A DNA stretch of 64,000 bases from contig NZ_JACHJC010000001.1 in the NCBI RefSeq assembly GCF_014203425.1, positions 1,302,001 to 1,366,000 of the forward strand, given 5' to 3'. The notes under the pieces were generated by a model. That model saw only the letters and a program-made list of their open reading frames with translations. It was not told the DNA's origin and did no database searches. Below, one piece after another: positions 1 to 8,551 of this stretch. A program made the position numbers and the translations under genes. How positions within the stretch are numbered: position 1 is the stretch's first letter; the number at the start of each line of letters is the position of its first letter. Source of the DNA: Micromonospora echinospora. GTDB taxonomy: Bacteria > Actinomycetota > Actinomycetes > Mycobacteriales > Micromonosporaceae.

Positions 1-819
1 GCCGGCAACCCGCTGGCCGTGGTGTTCGGCGCGGAAGGGCTGGCCACCGAGCAGATGCAGGCGCTCGCGCTGGAGTTCAACCTGTCCGAGACGGTCTTCG
101 TGCTCCCGCCCACACAGGTGGGCGCCACCTACCGGGCGCGGATCTTCACCCCGGCCGACGAACTGCCCTTCGCCGGGCACCCGAGCGTCGGCGCCGCGGT
201 GACCGCGAGCCGGCGCGGCGTCTTCGAGGCGGGCCGGGTCACCCAGGAGTGCGGTGCCGGCGTCCTGCCGATCGAGGTGACCGCCACCGGCGCGACGCTC
301 ACCGGCGGCACGCCCACGCTCGGCCCGGAACTCGACCCGGAACCGCTGCTGGAGATGGTCGGCCTCACCGGCCCCGACCACGTCGGCCCGCCACCGCGCG
401 TCGCCGGGTGCGGTCTGGAGTTCCCCTACCTTCCGGTACGCCCGGACGCGGTGGCCCGGGCACGGTTGAACACGGCGGCGGCGGAGCGGTACGGCGTGGA
501 GCACGTCAGCCTTTTCTCCTGGGACGCCGATTCGCAAACCGCGCACGCCCGGGTCTTCGTGCCGGGGCTCGGCGTGCCCGAGGACCCGGCGACCGGCTCG
601 GCCGCTCTCGGGCTGGGCGTGTGGCTGGTCGCCAGCGGGCTGCTGCCCGGCGAGGGGCGCGCGGAGTACACGGTCCGGCAGGGCATCGAGATGCACCGCC
701 CCTCCACGCTGACCTGCACGGTGACCGCCTCCGGCGGGCTGGCGCTGGGCGCGACCGTCTCCGGCCAGGTGATGCCGGTGGCCCGAGGCGAGATCACCGT
801 CCCCCCTTTCATCGGCTGA
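1..819 (+). CDS. PhzF-family isomerase/epimerase, 5' end cut by window
   Basis: The gene runs in from the left edge, so about 15-20 N-terminal residues are missing; 272 codons remain. PhzF-family enzymes have the diaminopimelate-epimerase fold and isomerise small metabolites; the substrate here cannot be read from sequence. Visible family motifs are GNPLAVV at the edge, NLSETVFV with the conserved active-site glutamate, the glycine-rich loop FAGHPSVGAA, and the C-terminal loop DPATGSAALGLG. Residue conservation suggests an intact enzyme. The neighbouring genes give no pathway context. An antibiotic biosynthetic role (phenazine) is not implied, since most PhzF homologues are housekeeping or unassigned. 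Confidence 0.85.
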   Translation, partial: AGNPLAVVFGAEGLATEQMQALALEFNLSETVFVLPPTQVGATYRARIFTPADELPFAGHPSVGAAVTASRRGVFEAGRVTQECGAGVLPIEVTATGATLTGGTPTLGPELDPEPLLEMVGLTGPDHVGPPPRVAGCGLEFPYLPVRPDAVARARLNTAAAERYGVEHVSLFSWDADSQTAHARVFVPGLGVPEDPATGSAALGLGVWLVASGLLPGEGRAEYTVRQGIEMHRPSTLTCTVTASGGLALGATVSGQVMPVARGEITVPPFIG

Positions 820-875
820 CCCCGCCCTCCGCCCTCTGCCCTCGCCTCGCCCTCCGCCCGGAGGGCTCACCCCGG

Positions 876-932
876 TGATCAAGGAGTTTGTGTCGGCGAA
901 CGGGCCGCTGGAGGACACAAACTCCTTGATCA
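876..932. repeat. Perfect 19-bp inverted repeat, 19-nt loop
   Basis: The arms TGATCAAGGAGTTTGTGTC (876-894) and GACACAAACTCCTTGATCA (914-932) are exact reverse complements. They are AT-richer than the surrounding DNA and lie between the PhzF-like gene and the next gene in the same direction. It could act as a terminator for the upstream gene, but there is no T run. The outermost palindrome TGATCA and the size resemble the other palindromic intergenic elements in this window (37918-37968, 37998-38045). Confidence 0.85.
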
Positions 933-1010
933 ACCGGCCGGAGGCGGAACCGGGTGGGCGGGTGAGGGTGAGGGCGGGAGGGATGGGCCGGGATGGGGGA
1001 GGATGGCGGG

Positions 1011-1526
1011 GTGAGTGACGAGGTGGACGAGCGGGTGACTCCTCCGCTGGTGGACGAGGCGGTGAAGAAGGCCGCTGTCTGCTGGGTGAGCAGTGGCGGC
1101 GGCCCGGCGTACGCGCTGTGGTGCCTCCCGCTGGACGGCACGCTGCTGGTGGTCACCGGCCCCGGTGAGCAGGCCGCCGCCGGGCTGGCCGACAGCGAGA
1201 CGGCCGAGGTCACGCTGCGCGGCGACCACGGCGGACGGATCGTCACCTGGTCGGCGCGGGTGACCCGGCTGCGGCCCGGCACCGAGGAGTGGGACACCGC
1301 CGCGCCGCTGGTCGCGGCGAAGCGGCTCAACGCCTCAGGGACCGCCGTCGACCTGGTGGAGCGGTGGGCGGCGCAGGGGTGCGCGCTCAACCGGCTCACG
1401 CCCGCCGGCACCGCCGTGACCGGCGCCGACCTGCCGGACGGCTCGCTGAGTGAGCAGCCCCGGCCCGCCCCCGTGGTGCGGGCCGTCCGCAAGCCGTTCC
1501 GCCTGCACCGCGTCCGTCGCCGCTGA
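1011..1526 (+). CDS. Hypothetical protein, possible FMN-binding split-barrel fold
   Basis: A protein of 171 residues with no family I recognise confidently. The start GTG follows the purine-rich stretch GGGGGAGG at 996-1002 with about 8 nt spacing; the hexamer GAGGAT six bases before the GTG could alternatively make it leaderless. The middle part (WCLPLDGTLLVVTGPGEQ, AEVTLRGDHGGRIVTWSARV) alternates short beta strands in the style of pyridoxamine-oxidase-like barrels. The C-terminus is basic (RAVRKPFRLHRVRRR). No signal peptide or membrane helix is visible. The function is unknown. Confidence 0.7.
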   Translation: MSDEVDERVTPPLVDEAVKKAAVCWVSSGGGPAYALWCLPLDGTLLVVTGPGEQAAAGLADSETAEVTLRGDHGGRIVTWSARVTRLRPGTEEWDTAAPLVAAKRLNASGTAVDLVERWAAQGCALNRLTPAGTAVTGADLPDGSLSEQPRPAPVVRAVRKPFRLHRVRRR

Positions 1527-1550
1527 CCGCGAACCGACCGACGCGCCGGG

Positions 1551-2246
1551 TCAGGCGACGGCGACCGGGTCGAGCAGGTCGAGCACGTCCGTCAGCGAGG
1601 TCAGCGACGGCCCGTCGAAGCCGTGGTCGGCGTTGAGGACCACGTGGCCGGCGAGGTCCGGCGCGGCCAGCCGGACCGCGCTCAGCCCGGCCCGTTCCGC
1701 GCCGGTCAGTTCCTGGCTGTCGCCGTCCCCGACGTAGAGGCAGTCGGCCGGGGCTTGGCCGAGCCGGTAGCAGGCGGCGAGGTACAGCTCCGGGTCCGGT
1801 TTGCAGCGTCCGAGGCGTACCGAGAAGATCTGGGCGTCGAGCAGCGGCGCGACCGCGAGCTGTGGCAGGAACGCCGGCAGTTCGTGCGTGCAGTCGCTGA
1901 CCAGCCCGGTGCCGACGCCCCGGTGGCGCAGCGCGGCCAGCACCGAAACCGCCTCCGCGCGTAGCCGGGTGTCGGCCCGTACGGCCCGGTGGCGGGTGGC
2001 GACGGCGGCGCGCACCGCCGCGTCGGACGGGTGGACGCCGAGCCGGGCGCACACCCAGCGCATGGTGGACTCGGCGTTCCCGAAGGAACCGCTGGCCCGT
2101 TCGTAGAAGCTGCCGTGCAGCACCTCCACCAGCGCCTCGGTGGAGCAGCCGAGCAGTTCGGCGGTGGCGCGGTGGGCGGCGCCGCGCCGGACGCCGTGCG
2201 TCAGGGTGCCGAAGAAGTCGAACAGCACCGCCTGGAATCTGGGCAT
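1551..2246 (-). CDS. HAD-superfamily hydrolase
   Basis: A 231-residue haloacid dehalogenase-like hydrolase. Motif I is LFDFFGTL (nucleophile Asp10), motif II is VSDCTHE, motif III contains the lysine of GRCKPDPE, and motif IV is YVGDGDSQE. The usual DxD of HAD phosphatases reads DFF here, so the second acid, normally the general acid/base, is Phe12; related HAD branches also lack it (for example DxY in dehalogenases). The start ATG at 2246 is supported by GGAGG nine bases upstream. The gene diverges from the transporter at 2352. The substrate is unknown. Confidence 0.85.
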   Translation of the reverse strand: MPRFQAVLFDFFGTLTHGVRRGAAHRATAELLGCSTEALVEVLHGSFYERASGSFGNAESTMRWVCARLGVHPSDAAVRAAVATRHRAVRADTRLRAEAVSVLAALRHRGVGTGLVSDCTHELPAFLPQLAVAPLLDAQIFSVRLGRCKPDPELYLAACYRLGQAPADCLYVGDGDSQELTGAERAGLSAVRLAAPDLAGHVVLNADHGFDGPSLTSLTDVLDLLDPVAVA

Positions 2247-2351
2247 GAGGGAACGCCTCCGGACGTCGAGGGGGAGATCGCCGGGACGCACGATCGTAAC
2301 GGAGTGCTGACTTTCCGTGTCTGTCGGGTGTCCGTGGGACGATTACCGTTC

Positions 2352-3344
2352 GTGCCGACCGTTCCGCACCGCCCGCCGCTCGACGTGTTGACGGTGGGCG
2401 CGCTCGCCCTCGCTGTCGCCTCGGTGTCGTCCTCGGCGCCGCTCGTGGCGTTCGCCGCCGCCTCGGCGCTCGCTGTCGCGTTCTGGCGTACCGCGTTGTC
2501 GGCGGTGGTCCTGGGGCCGGTGGCGCTGACCCGTCGACGGGCCGAACTGCGCGCCCTGACGGTCGGGCCGGGCCGGCGCGAGGGCCTCTACTGCGTACTC
2601 TCCGGGGTGGCGCTGGCCGCACACTTCGCCACCTGGATGCCGAGCGCGCAGCTCACCTCGGTCGCGGCCGCGACCGCGCTCGGCGCGACGCAGCCGGTGT
2701 GGCAGGGCCTGATCGCCCGCTGGCAGGGACGGCGGCTGCCGTCGGCGATGTGGGCCGGCATCGCGGTGGCCGTGCTCGGCGCGGCGCTCGCCACCGGCGC
2801 GGACTTCGGCGTCTCCGGCCGCGCGTTCGCCGGTGACCTGCTCGCGGTGGTCGGCGGCCTGTTCGCGGCCGTCTACACCGCCTTCGGCGAGCGGGCCCGG
2901 GCCAGCATCAGCACCACCACCTACACCACCGTCTGCTACGGCGTGTGCGCGCTGGTCCTGCTGGTGGTGTGTCTGCTCGGCGGGGTACGCCTGCACGGCT
3001 TCGACGGCCCGACCTGGCTGGCGATCCTCGGCCTGGTGGCCGGCGCCCAACTGCTCGGCCACTCGATGTTCAACTACGCCCTGCACCGGGTCTCCGCGAC
3101 CACCGTGAGCGTGCTGATCCTCCTGGAGGCGCCCGGCGCGGCCCTGATCGGCTGGGTGTGGCTGGATCAGCTGCCCCGGCCCCTGGCCCTGCCGGGCCTG
3201 GCGTTGCTGCTGGCCGGCGTGGCGGTGGTGGTGCTCGGCGGGGCGCGGGCCGGTCGCCGCGTCACGCCGGTCGCCGCGCCCGCCGACCCGACCCCGCTCG
3301 GCGACGCGACGCGGGCGCGGCGGCCCGGCGACGCGCCCGACTGA
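2352..3344 (+). CDS. EamA/DMT-family membrane transporter
   Basis: About ten hydrophobic segments in 330 residues, arranged as two EamA repeats, mark a drug/metabolite-family exporter of the inner membrane. The first helix begins at LDVLTVGALALAVASV, and the second repeat begins near DLLAVVGGLFAAVYTAFGERAR. The family exports amino acids, nucleosides or drugs; specificity cannot be deduced. The start is uncertain: GTG 2352 gives a short cytoplasmic tail, while GTG 2334 is an in-frame alternative six codons earlier. The C-terminus is a Pro/Ala-rich tail (PVAAPADPTPL). Confidence 0.85.
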   Translation: MPTVPHRPPLDVLTVGALALAVASVSSSAPLVAFAAASALAVAFWRTALSAVVLGPVALTRRRAELRALTVGPGRREGLYCVLSGVALAAHFATWMPSAQLTSVAAATALGATQPVWQGLIARWQGRRLPSAMWAGIAVAVLGAALATGADFGVSGRAFAGDLLAVVGGLFAAVYTAFGERARASISTTTYTTVCYGVCALVLLVVCLLGGVRLHGFDGPTWLAILGLVAGAQLLGHSMFNYALHRVSATTVSVLILLEAPGAALIGWVWLDQLPRPLALPGLALLLAGVAVVVLGGARAGRRVTPVAAPADPTPLGDATRARRPGDAPD

Positions 3345-3401
3345 GCCAGTCGGGGCGAAGTCGCGCCGTTCCGGCCACCGGGCGGTCCGGTTTGCACGAA
3401 A

Positions 3402-5543
3402 GTGCTCAGGGTGGGGACGGAGCGGGACGACGCGGCGCAGGCGGGCACCGTCGTCACGCCCTCGGCCGAGTTTCCGCCGCTCGGCGACGAGGAACGGGCG
3501 GCGCTCGGCCGGATCGGCGAGCGGTGGCGCGGCCCGCGCCGCGCCGACGACCTGCCGGTCGACCCGACGCTCGGGCGGCACGACCACCAGCCGGCGCCGA
3601 CCCGGTTCGGCCGGCTGGCGCCGATCGACATGTTCACCGTGGCGCAGCCGGGCGAACTGGTCGCCACCGGCGCGGCGGACCTGCCCGGCAACCGGGCCGG
3701 CCGGTCGGTCGCCCGGGTCCGCCGGACCCTGTTCGGTCCGCCGTTGTCCAGCGCGTCAGTGTTGTACGAGCGGATGCGCAAGCTGGTCGCGCTGCCGGTG
3801 CTCTCCTCGGACCTGCTCAGCTCCGTGGCGTACGGGCCGGAGGCGATGCTCGCGGTGCTGGTGCTGGCCGGGAGCGCCGCGCTCGGGCTGGCCCTGCCGC
3901 TCGCCGCCGTGCTGGTGGTGCTGATGGTCGCGGTCGGCCTGTCGTACCGGCAGACCATCCCGGCATACCCGCACGGCGCCGGCTCGTACATCGTCGCGGG
4001 GGACAACCTCGGGCGTACGCCGGGACTCGCCGCCGCGGCCGGGCTGATGCTCGACTACGTGCTGACCGTGTCGGTGTCGATCGCGGCCGGGGTGCACGCG
4101 GTCACCTCGGCGCTGCCCGGGCTCGACCGGTGGACGGTGCCGCTCGGCGTGCTGGTGATCGCCGTGCTGCTGGCCGGGAACCTGCGCGGCGTACGCACCG
4201 CCGGGAACATCTTCGTGCTGCCCACGTACGCGTTCGTGGTGGTGCTGCTCGCGGTGCTGGCGGTCGGGTACGCGAAGGCCGCCTCGCGGGGTTTCGCGCC
4301 GCTGCCGCCGCCCTCGGCGCCGGCCGCCGAGGGCTTGGGCCTGCTGCTGGTGCTGCGGGCGTTCTCCTCCGGGGCGGTATCGATGACCGGCATCGAGGCG
4401 GTCTCCAACGCGGTGCCGGCGTTCCGTCCGACCGAGTGGCGCAACGCCCGCACCACGCTGGGCTGGATGGTGGCCATGCTGGTCACGCTCTTCGCCGGCC
4501 TGGTCGGGCTGATCCACCTCGACGGCCTGGCGCCCCGGGCGGACGAGACGCTGCTGTCCCAGCTCGGCCGGGTGACGTTCCCCAGCGGACCCGGGTACGC
4601 GATCCTCCAGGCCACCACCGCGCTGATCCTGCTGCTCGCGGCGAACACGGCGTTCAACGACTTTCCCCGGCTGCTGTTCTTCATGGCCCGGGACGGGCAC
4701 GCGCCGCGCCGGTTCCTGCACATGGGCGACCGGCTGGCGTTCAGCAACGGGCTGGTGGCGCTGGCGCTGACGGCCGTGCTGGTGTTCGTCGCGTTCGGCG
4801 GGCACACCGAGCGGCTGATCCCGCTCTACGCGGTGGGCGTCTTCCTCGCCTTCACGCTGTCCCAGACCGGGATGGTGGTGCACTGGCGACGCCGCCGGGG
4901 ACCGGGCTGGCGCCGCCGGCTCGCGCTGAACGCGGTCGGCGCGACGCTGTCCGGTCTGGTGCTGCTGACCGCGGCGGTCGCCAAGTTCGCCGAGGGCGCC
5001 TGGGTTGTGGTGCTCGCGGTGCCGCTGCTGGTGCTGCTGTTCCGCCGGATCCACAGGCACTACGACCGGCTGCACGGTGCGCTGGCGCTGCACTCGCCGC
5101 CGCCCGCGCCGCCCGCCGAGTGCGACGAACTGCCCCAGCAGGTACGCCACCTGGTGGTGGTGCCGGTGGCCCGGCTGAACCGGGCGTCGCTGCGCGCGCT
5201 GGCGTACGCGACGTCACTCGGGCGGCCGACGCTCGCCGTGCACATCGCTCCGGCGCAGGACGAGGCGGACCGGTTCCGGGACCAGTGGCGGACCTGGGGC
5301 GACCACCTGCGGCTGGAGACGATCGTGTCGCCGTACCGGTCGGTGATCGGGCCGCTCGCGCACTACCTGGAGGCGCTGCACACCGCGAGCCCGGATCTGA
5401 CGCTCACCGTGATCGTGCCGGAGGTGGTGCTGCGCCGGCGGCGGTACCGGTTGCTGCACAGCCGCGCCGAGCAGCGGCTGCGGACCGCGTTGCGGGCGCT
5501 GCCCGGCGTGGTGGTCACGAGCGTCCCGGTGCACGTGGCGTGA
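3402..5543 (+). CDS. APC-superfamily permease, KimA-like (potassium/amino acid)
   Basis: A 713-residue permease with roughly 12 membrane helices (about residues 125-555) followed by a 150-residue cytoplasmic domain. The signature LSSVAYGPEAML at the first helix and the universal-stress-like C-terminal domain (HLVVVPVARLNRASLRALAYA) match the KimA/YdaO branch, whose Bacillus member is a high-affinity K+ importer controlled by c-di-AMP. Other members are annotated as amino acid permeases, so the substrate is inferred. The N-terminus carries about 120 extra soluble residues. GTG 3402 is used; GTG 3411 is possible. No c-di-AMP riboswitch fits in the 57-bp upstream gap. Confidence 0.82.
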   Translation: MLRVGTERDDAAQAGTVVTPSAEFPPLGDEERAALGRIGERWRGPRRADDLPVDPTLGRHDHQPAPTRFGRLAPIDMFTVAQPGELVATGAADLPGNRAGRSVARVRRTLFGPPLSSASVLYERMRKLVALPVLSSDLLSSVAYGPEAMLAVLVLAGSAALGLALPLAAVLVVLMVAVGLSYRQTIPAYPHGAGSYIVAGDNLGRTPGLAAAAGLMLDYVLTVSVSIAAGVHAVTSALPGLDRWTVPLGVLVIAVLLAGNLRGVRTAGNIFVLPTYAFVVVLLAVLAVGYAKAASRGFAPLPPPSAPAAEGLGLLLVLRAFSSGAVSMTGIEAVSNAVPAFRPTEWRNARTTLGWMVAMLVTLFAGLVGLIHLDGLAPRADETLLSQLGRVTFPSGPGYAILQATTALILLLAANTAFNDFPRLLFFMARDGHAPRRFLHMGDRLAFSNGLVALALTAVLVFVAFGGHTERLIPLYAVGVFLAFTLSQTGMVVHWRRRRGPGWRRRLALNAVGATLSGLVLLTAAVAKFAEGAWVVVLAVPLLVLLFRRIHRHYDRLHGALALHSPPPAPPAECDELPQQVRHLVVVPVARLNRASLRALAYATSLGRPTLAVHIAPAQDEADRFRDQWRTWGDHLRLETIVSPYRSVIGPLAHYLEALHTASPDLTLTVIVPEVVLRRRRYRLLHSRAEQRLRTALRALPGVVVTSVPVHVA

Positions 5544-5545
5544 CC

Positions 5546-6190
5546 TCAGAGGTATCCGGCGAAGTGGTTGGCGACCAGCGCGGCGACCGCCTCGGCGTCC
5601 CGGCCGAGGTCCACCTCGATCACGCGTACCCCGAGCGCCCGGGCGCCGGCGACCGCGTCGGCGGCGACCAGCTCGTCGCGCGCGATCCGATGACGCCACG
5701 CCCGCTCCGGGTCGCTCACCCCGGGATGGCGGGCCGTCGCCCGCGGCAGCCGTTCCAGCTGGTACGCGCGGAACTCCGGCGTCGGCACCAGCACCACCAT
5801 CTGCCGGGTCGACTCGACGACCGGTGCGACCAGTTCGGGGCGCAGCCCCCAGCCCTCGGCGACCACCCGACGGCCGCTCACCAGCGCGCTCAGGTCGTCC
5901 AGCACCCACTCGAAGCGGCGCGGAAACCCGGCGAGGGTCTCGGCTGCCATCCGCTCGGGGTCCGTCGTCACCCAGGTCGCCTCCGCGTCCGGACCGTCCG
6001 GCGGCTCACCTCGGCGGATCCGGTCGGCGATCCGCCGGTCGTCGTGCCCTCGCGCGTCGTGGCGGTCGTAGAGGTACGTGGTCAGCCCGTACCGCAGCGC
6101 CAACGTGACAGCGAGTGTCGTCTTGCCGGCCCACTGCGCGCCGCCGATCCAGAGCGCCCGGCGGGCGGTGGCCAGGGGATCGAAGTCCAT
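5546..6190 (-). CDS. P-loop NTPase, kinase-like
   Basis: A 214-residue nucleotide-binding protein. The Walker A motif GGAQWAGKTT lies near residue 16 and is followed by a small-kinase-like core (YLYDRHDARGHDDRR, then a long helix with WVTTDPERM). The hydrophobic strand MVVLVPTPEF would precede the lid region. This resembles the AAA/zeta-toxin-like kinases that are often annotated only as ATP-binding protein. No antitoxin gene is adjacent. It ends two bases from the convergent permease stop. No clear ribosome binding site precedes the ATG. Confidence 0.7.
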   Translation of the reverse strand: MDFDPLATARRALWIGGAQWAGKTTLAVTLALRYGLTTYLYDRHDARGHDDRRIADRIRRGEPPDGPDAEATWVTTDPERMAAETLAGFPRRFEWVLDDLSALVSGRRVVAEGWGLRPELVAPVVESTRQMVVLVPTPEFRAYQLERLPRATARHPGVSDPERAWRHRIARDELVAADAVAGARALGVRVIEVDLGRDAEAVAALVANHFAGYL

Positions 6191-6274
6191 GCCCAGACCA
6201 TGCGTCTCACCAGCCCCAAGATCAAGTCTTGTTCTCGGCGCCCTCGCGTGATGAAGTGAGGGAAGAGGCGCAGC

Positions 6275-6562
6275 TCAGACGTCGCGTACCTCCAGCACCC
6301 GGGTGGCGGGCGCGGCGTCGCCCAGCTCGGCGCGCAGCGCGGCGCGGTCCGGGTCGGCCAGGAACGCGTCCAGGCCGGCGCGGGCCGCGAACCGGATCAC
6401 GTGCACCTCGGTCTCCCCGTCGCCGGTACGCAGCCGCCGTTCCAACTCGCCGCCGTGCCGGCCGAGCAGCGCCAGCACCGCGTCCTCGTAGCGCCGCCCG
6501 GCGTCCGCGTCGGCGCTCAGGTCGACCAACGCGACCAGCAGGACCTCGTTCCCCGTCGTCAT
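6275..6562 (-). CDS. Small protein with dimeric alpha/beta-barrel (DUF1330-like) features
   Basis: A 95-residue soluble protein. The pattern EVLLVALVDLSADADAGRRYEDAVLALLGRHGG, then VHVIRFAARAGLDAFLADP, follows the beta-alpha-beta order of the dimeric ferredoxin-like families (EthD, DUF1330, ABM). The exact family is not certain. The hexamer GACACT seven bases before the ATG could serve as a -10 for a leaderless transcript. It lies in the same direction as the neighbouring dehydrogenase at 7448, 40 bp downstream of its stop. Confidence 0.65.
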   Translation of the reverse strand: MTTGNEVLLVALVDLSADADAGRRYEDAVLALLGRHGGELERRLRTGDGETEVHVIRFAARAGLDAFLADPDRAALRAELGDAAPATRVLEVRDV

Positions 6563-6602
6563 GGCGTCGAGTGTCCCAGCGGACCGGCGGTCGCGGTGGC
6601 CC

Positions 6603-7448
6603 TCAGACGTCGATGCCGACCGCCTTCGCGCTGGCCGTCCAGAGCCGGGCGGCGAGCGACGGGTCGGCCGCCTTGGGCCGGGGCCGGTGCGGCTTGCGGT
6701 CGGCGTAGTAGCCGCCGTCGATCAGCCGGGACGGATCCTGGCAGGCGAGCCAGACCAGCGTCTCCGCGCCCTTCTCCGGGCTGCGGAACGGCAGCAGCCG
6801 CATGCCGAGCGCCACGATCCGGCTCTCGTTGCCGAAGCGGGTACGCACCACGCCCGGGTGGAACGCGTGCGCCGGCACCTCCGGCCAGCGCCGGGCCGCC
6901 TCGGCGGTGAACAGGATGTTCGCCTGCTTGCTGGTGCCGTACGCCCGGAACGGCCGGTAGGAGCGCAGCGCGGAGTTGAGGTCGTCCGGGTCGAGCACGC
7001 CGCTGCGGTGCGCGTCCGAGCCGGTGACCACCATCCGCCCGATCCGGTCGGCCAGCAGGTTGCTGAGCAGGAACGGGGCGAGGTGGTTCGCCTGCATGCT
7101 CAGCTCGAAACCGTCGACCGTGGCGATCGGTTCCAGCACGATCGCGCCCGCGTTGTTGGCGAGCACGTCGATCCGGTCGTACCGCTCGCGCAGCCGTTCG
7201 GCGAGCCCGCGTACGTCGTCGAGCACCGCGAAGTCGGCGCGGAACAGCTCGGGCTGCTCGCCGCAGCACTCGCGGACGCGCTCGCCCGCGGCGCGCAGCC
7301 GGGCCGGGTCGCGGCCGACGAGCACCACCTGGTCGCCGCGGCGCGCCAGCTCCTCGGCGGCGGCCAGGCCGATGCCGGAGCTTGCCCCGGTCAGCACCAC
7401 GATCCGACGCTCAGTGAGATCTTCCACAGGTCCATTCACCCCGGTCAC
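6603..7448 (-). CDS. Short-chain dehydrogenase (retinol-dehydrogenase-like SDR)
   Basis: A 281-residue classical SDR. The nucleotide-binding motif TGASSGIG is near residue 20, NNAG follows in the central strand, VTGSDAH supplies the catalytic serine region, and YGTSK supplies Tyr and Lys. The overall layout (FELSMQANHLAPFLLSNLL) is typical of the WW-oxidoreductase/retinol-dehydrogenase-like branch; the real substrate is unknown. The start GTG has TAACCT six bases upstream, consistent with a leaderless transcript. Confidence 0.85.
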   Translation of the reverse strand: MTGVNGPVEDLTERRIVVLTGASSGIGLAAAEELARRGDQVVLVGRDPARLRAAGERVRECCGEQPELFRADFAVLDDVRGLAERLRERYDRIDVLANNAGAIVLEPIATVDGFELSMQANHLAPFLLSNLLADRIGRMVVTGSDAHRSGVLDPDDLNSALRSYRPFRAYGTSKQANILFTAEAARRWPEVPAHAFHPGVVRTRFGNESRIVALGMRLLPFRSPEKGAETLVWLACQDPSRLIDGGYYADRKPHRPRPKAADPSLAARLWTASAKAVGIDV

Positions 7449-7551
7449 GGCACGAGGTTACCGTGGCGTCACCACGCCCTTTGGGATCGTTAAGTTCTCG
7501 AAATCCACCGCTGCGTCGGCGCCTGCGCCGGACGCTGGAAGGAGCGCATCC

Positions 7552-8508
7552 ATGACCGCTGTCGGTCGCCCCCGCCGATCCTGCCTGGCGGTACCCGGCT
7601 CCAGCGTCAAAATGCTCGGCAAGGCCCAGGGCCTCCCCGCCGACCAGGTCTTCCTGGACCTGGAGGACGCGGTCGCGCCGCTGGCCAAGCCGGACGCGCG
7701 CAAGAACATCGTGGCCGCGCTGAACGAGGGCGACTGGACCGGCAAGACCCGCGTGGTCCGGGTGAACGACCTGACCACGCCGTGGACGTACCGGGACGTC
7801 ATCGAGGTGGTCGAGGGCGCCGGGGCGAACCTGGACTGCATCATGCTGCCGAAGGTGCAGAACGCCGAGCAGGTGCACTGGCTGGACCTGCTGCTCACCC
7901 AGATCGAGAAGACGCTCGGCCTGGAGGTGGGCCGGATCGGCATCGAGGCGCAGATCGAGAACGCGGCCGGGCTGGTGAACGTGGACGCCATCGCGGGCGC
8001 CTCGCCCCGGGTCGAGACGATCATCTTCGGCCCGGCCGACTTCATGGCCTCGATCAACATGAAGTCGCTGGTGGTCGGCGCGCTGATCCCGGACTACCCG
8101 GGCGACCCCTACCACTACATCCTGATGCGCATCCTGATGGCCGCCCGGATGCACGACAAGCAGGCCATCGACGGCCCGTTCCTGCAGATCCGGGACGTGG
8201 ACGCGTTCCGCGAGGTGGCGAAGCGCTCGGCGGCGCTGGGCTTCGACGGCAAGTGGGTGCTGCACCCCGGCCAGATCGACGCGGCGAACGAGGTCTACTC
8301 GCCGGCGCAGGCCGACTACGACCACGCCGAGCTGATCCTCGACGCGTACGACTACTACACCTCGGAGGCGGGCGGGAAGCTCGGCGCGGTGATGCTCGGC
8401 GACGAGATGATCGACGAGGCGTCCCGCAAGATGGCGCTCGTGATCGCCGCCAAGGGCCGCGCCGCCGGCATGTCCCGTACGTCCTCGTTCACGCCGCCCG
8501 CGTCCTGA
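7552..8508 (+). CDS. mcl: CoA-ester lyase (malyl-CoA / beta-methylmalyl-CoA lyase type)
   Basis: A 318-residue HpcH/HpaI-CitE aldolase. Signatures are RSCLAVPGSS at the N-terminus, DLEDAVAP for the divalent-metal acid, VRVNDLTTPWTYRD, a glutamate in IEAQIENAAGL, and FGPADFMASI. The C-terminal section KWVLHPGQIDAANEVYSP matches the malyl/methylmalyl-CoA lyases of actinobacteria, which cleave these esters to glyoxylate plus acetyl- or propionyl-CoA. The ATG is preceded by GGAAGGAG. In Streptomyces this enzyme sits with a MaoC hydratase and an acyl-CoA dehydrogenase in the ethylmalonyl-CoA gene set; here those partners are at 18056 and 10692. Confidence 0.85.
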   Translation: MTAVGRPRRSCLAVPGSSVKMLGKAQGLPADQVFLDLEDAVAPLAKPDARKNIVAALNEGDWTGKTRVVRVNDLTTPWTYRDVIEVVEGAGANLDCIMLPKVQNAEQVHWLDLLLTQIEKTLGLEVGRIGIEAQIENAAGLVNVDAIAGASPRVETIIFGPADFMASINMKSLVVGALIPDYPGDPYHYILMRILMAARMHDKQAIDGPFLQIRDVDAFREVAKRSAALGFDGKWVLHPGQIDAANEVYSPAQADYDHAELILDAYDYYTSEAGGKLGAVMLGDEMIDEASRKMALVIAAKGRAAGMSRTSSFTPPAS

Positions 8509-8513
8509 CCGCA

Positions 8514-8548
8514 CACCGGGCCGCCCCCTCGCCGGGGGCGGCCCGGTG
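8514..8548. terminator. Bidirectional hairpin terminator
   Basis: CACCGGGCCGCCCCC (8514-8528) and its exact reverse complement (8534-8548) form a 15-bp stem with a 5-nt loop. It sits between the stop of the CoA-ester lyase and the stop of the convergent DUF4190 gene. Confidence 0.85.
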
Positions 8549-8551
8549 GCG

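Noticed and set aside
2945..6259. Very long plus-strand open frame of 1104 codons
   Set aside because: It runs out of frame across the permease and the antisense of the kinase-like gene; composition is Arg/Ala/Gly-rich shadow, a normal effect of high GC.
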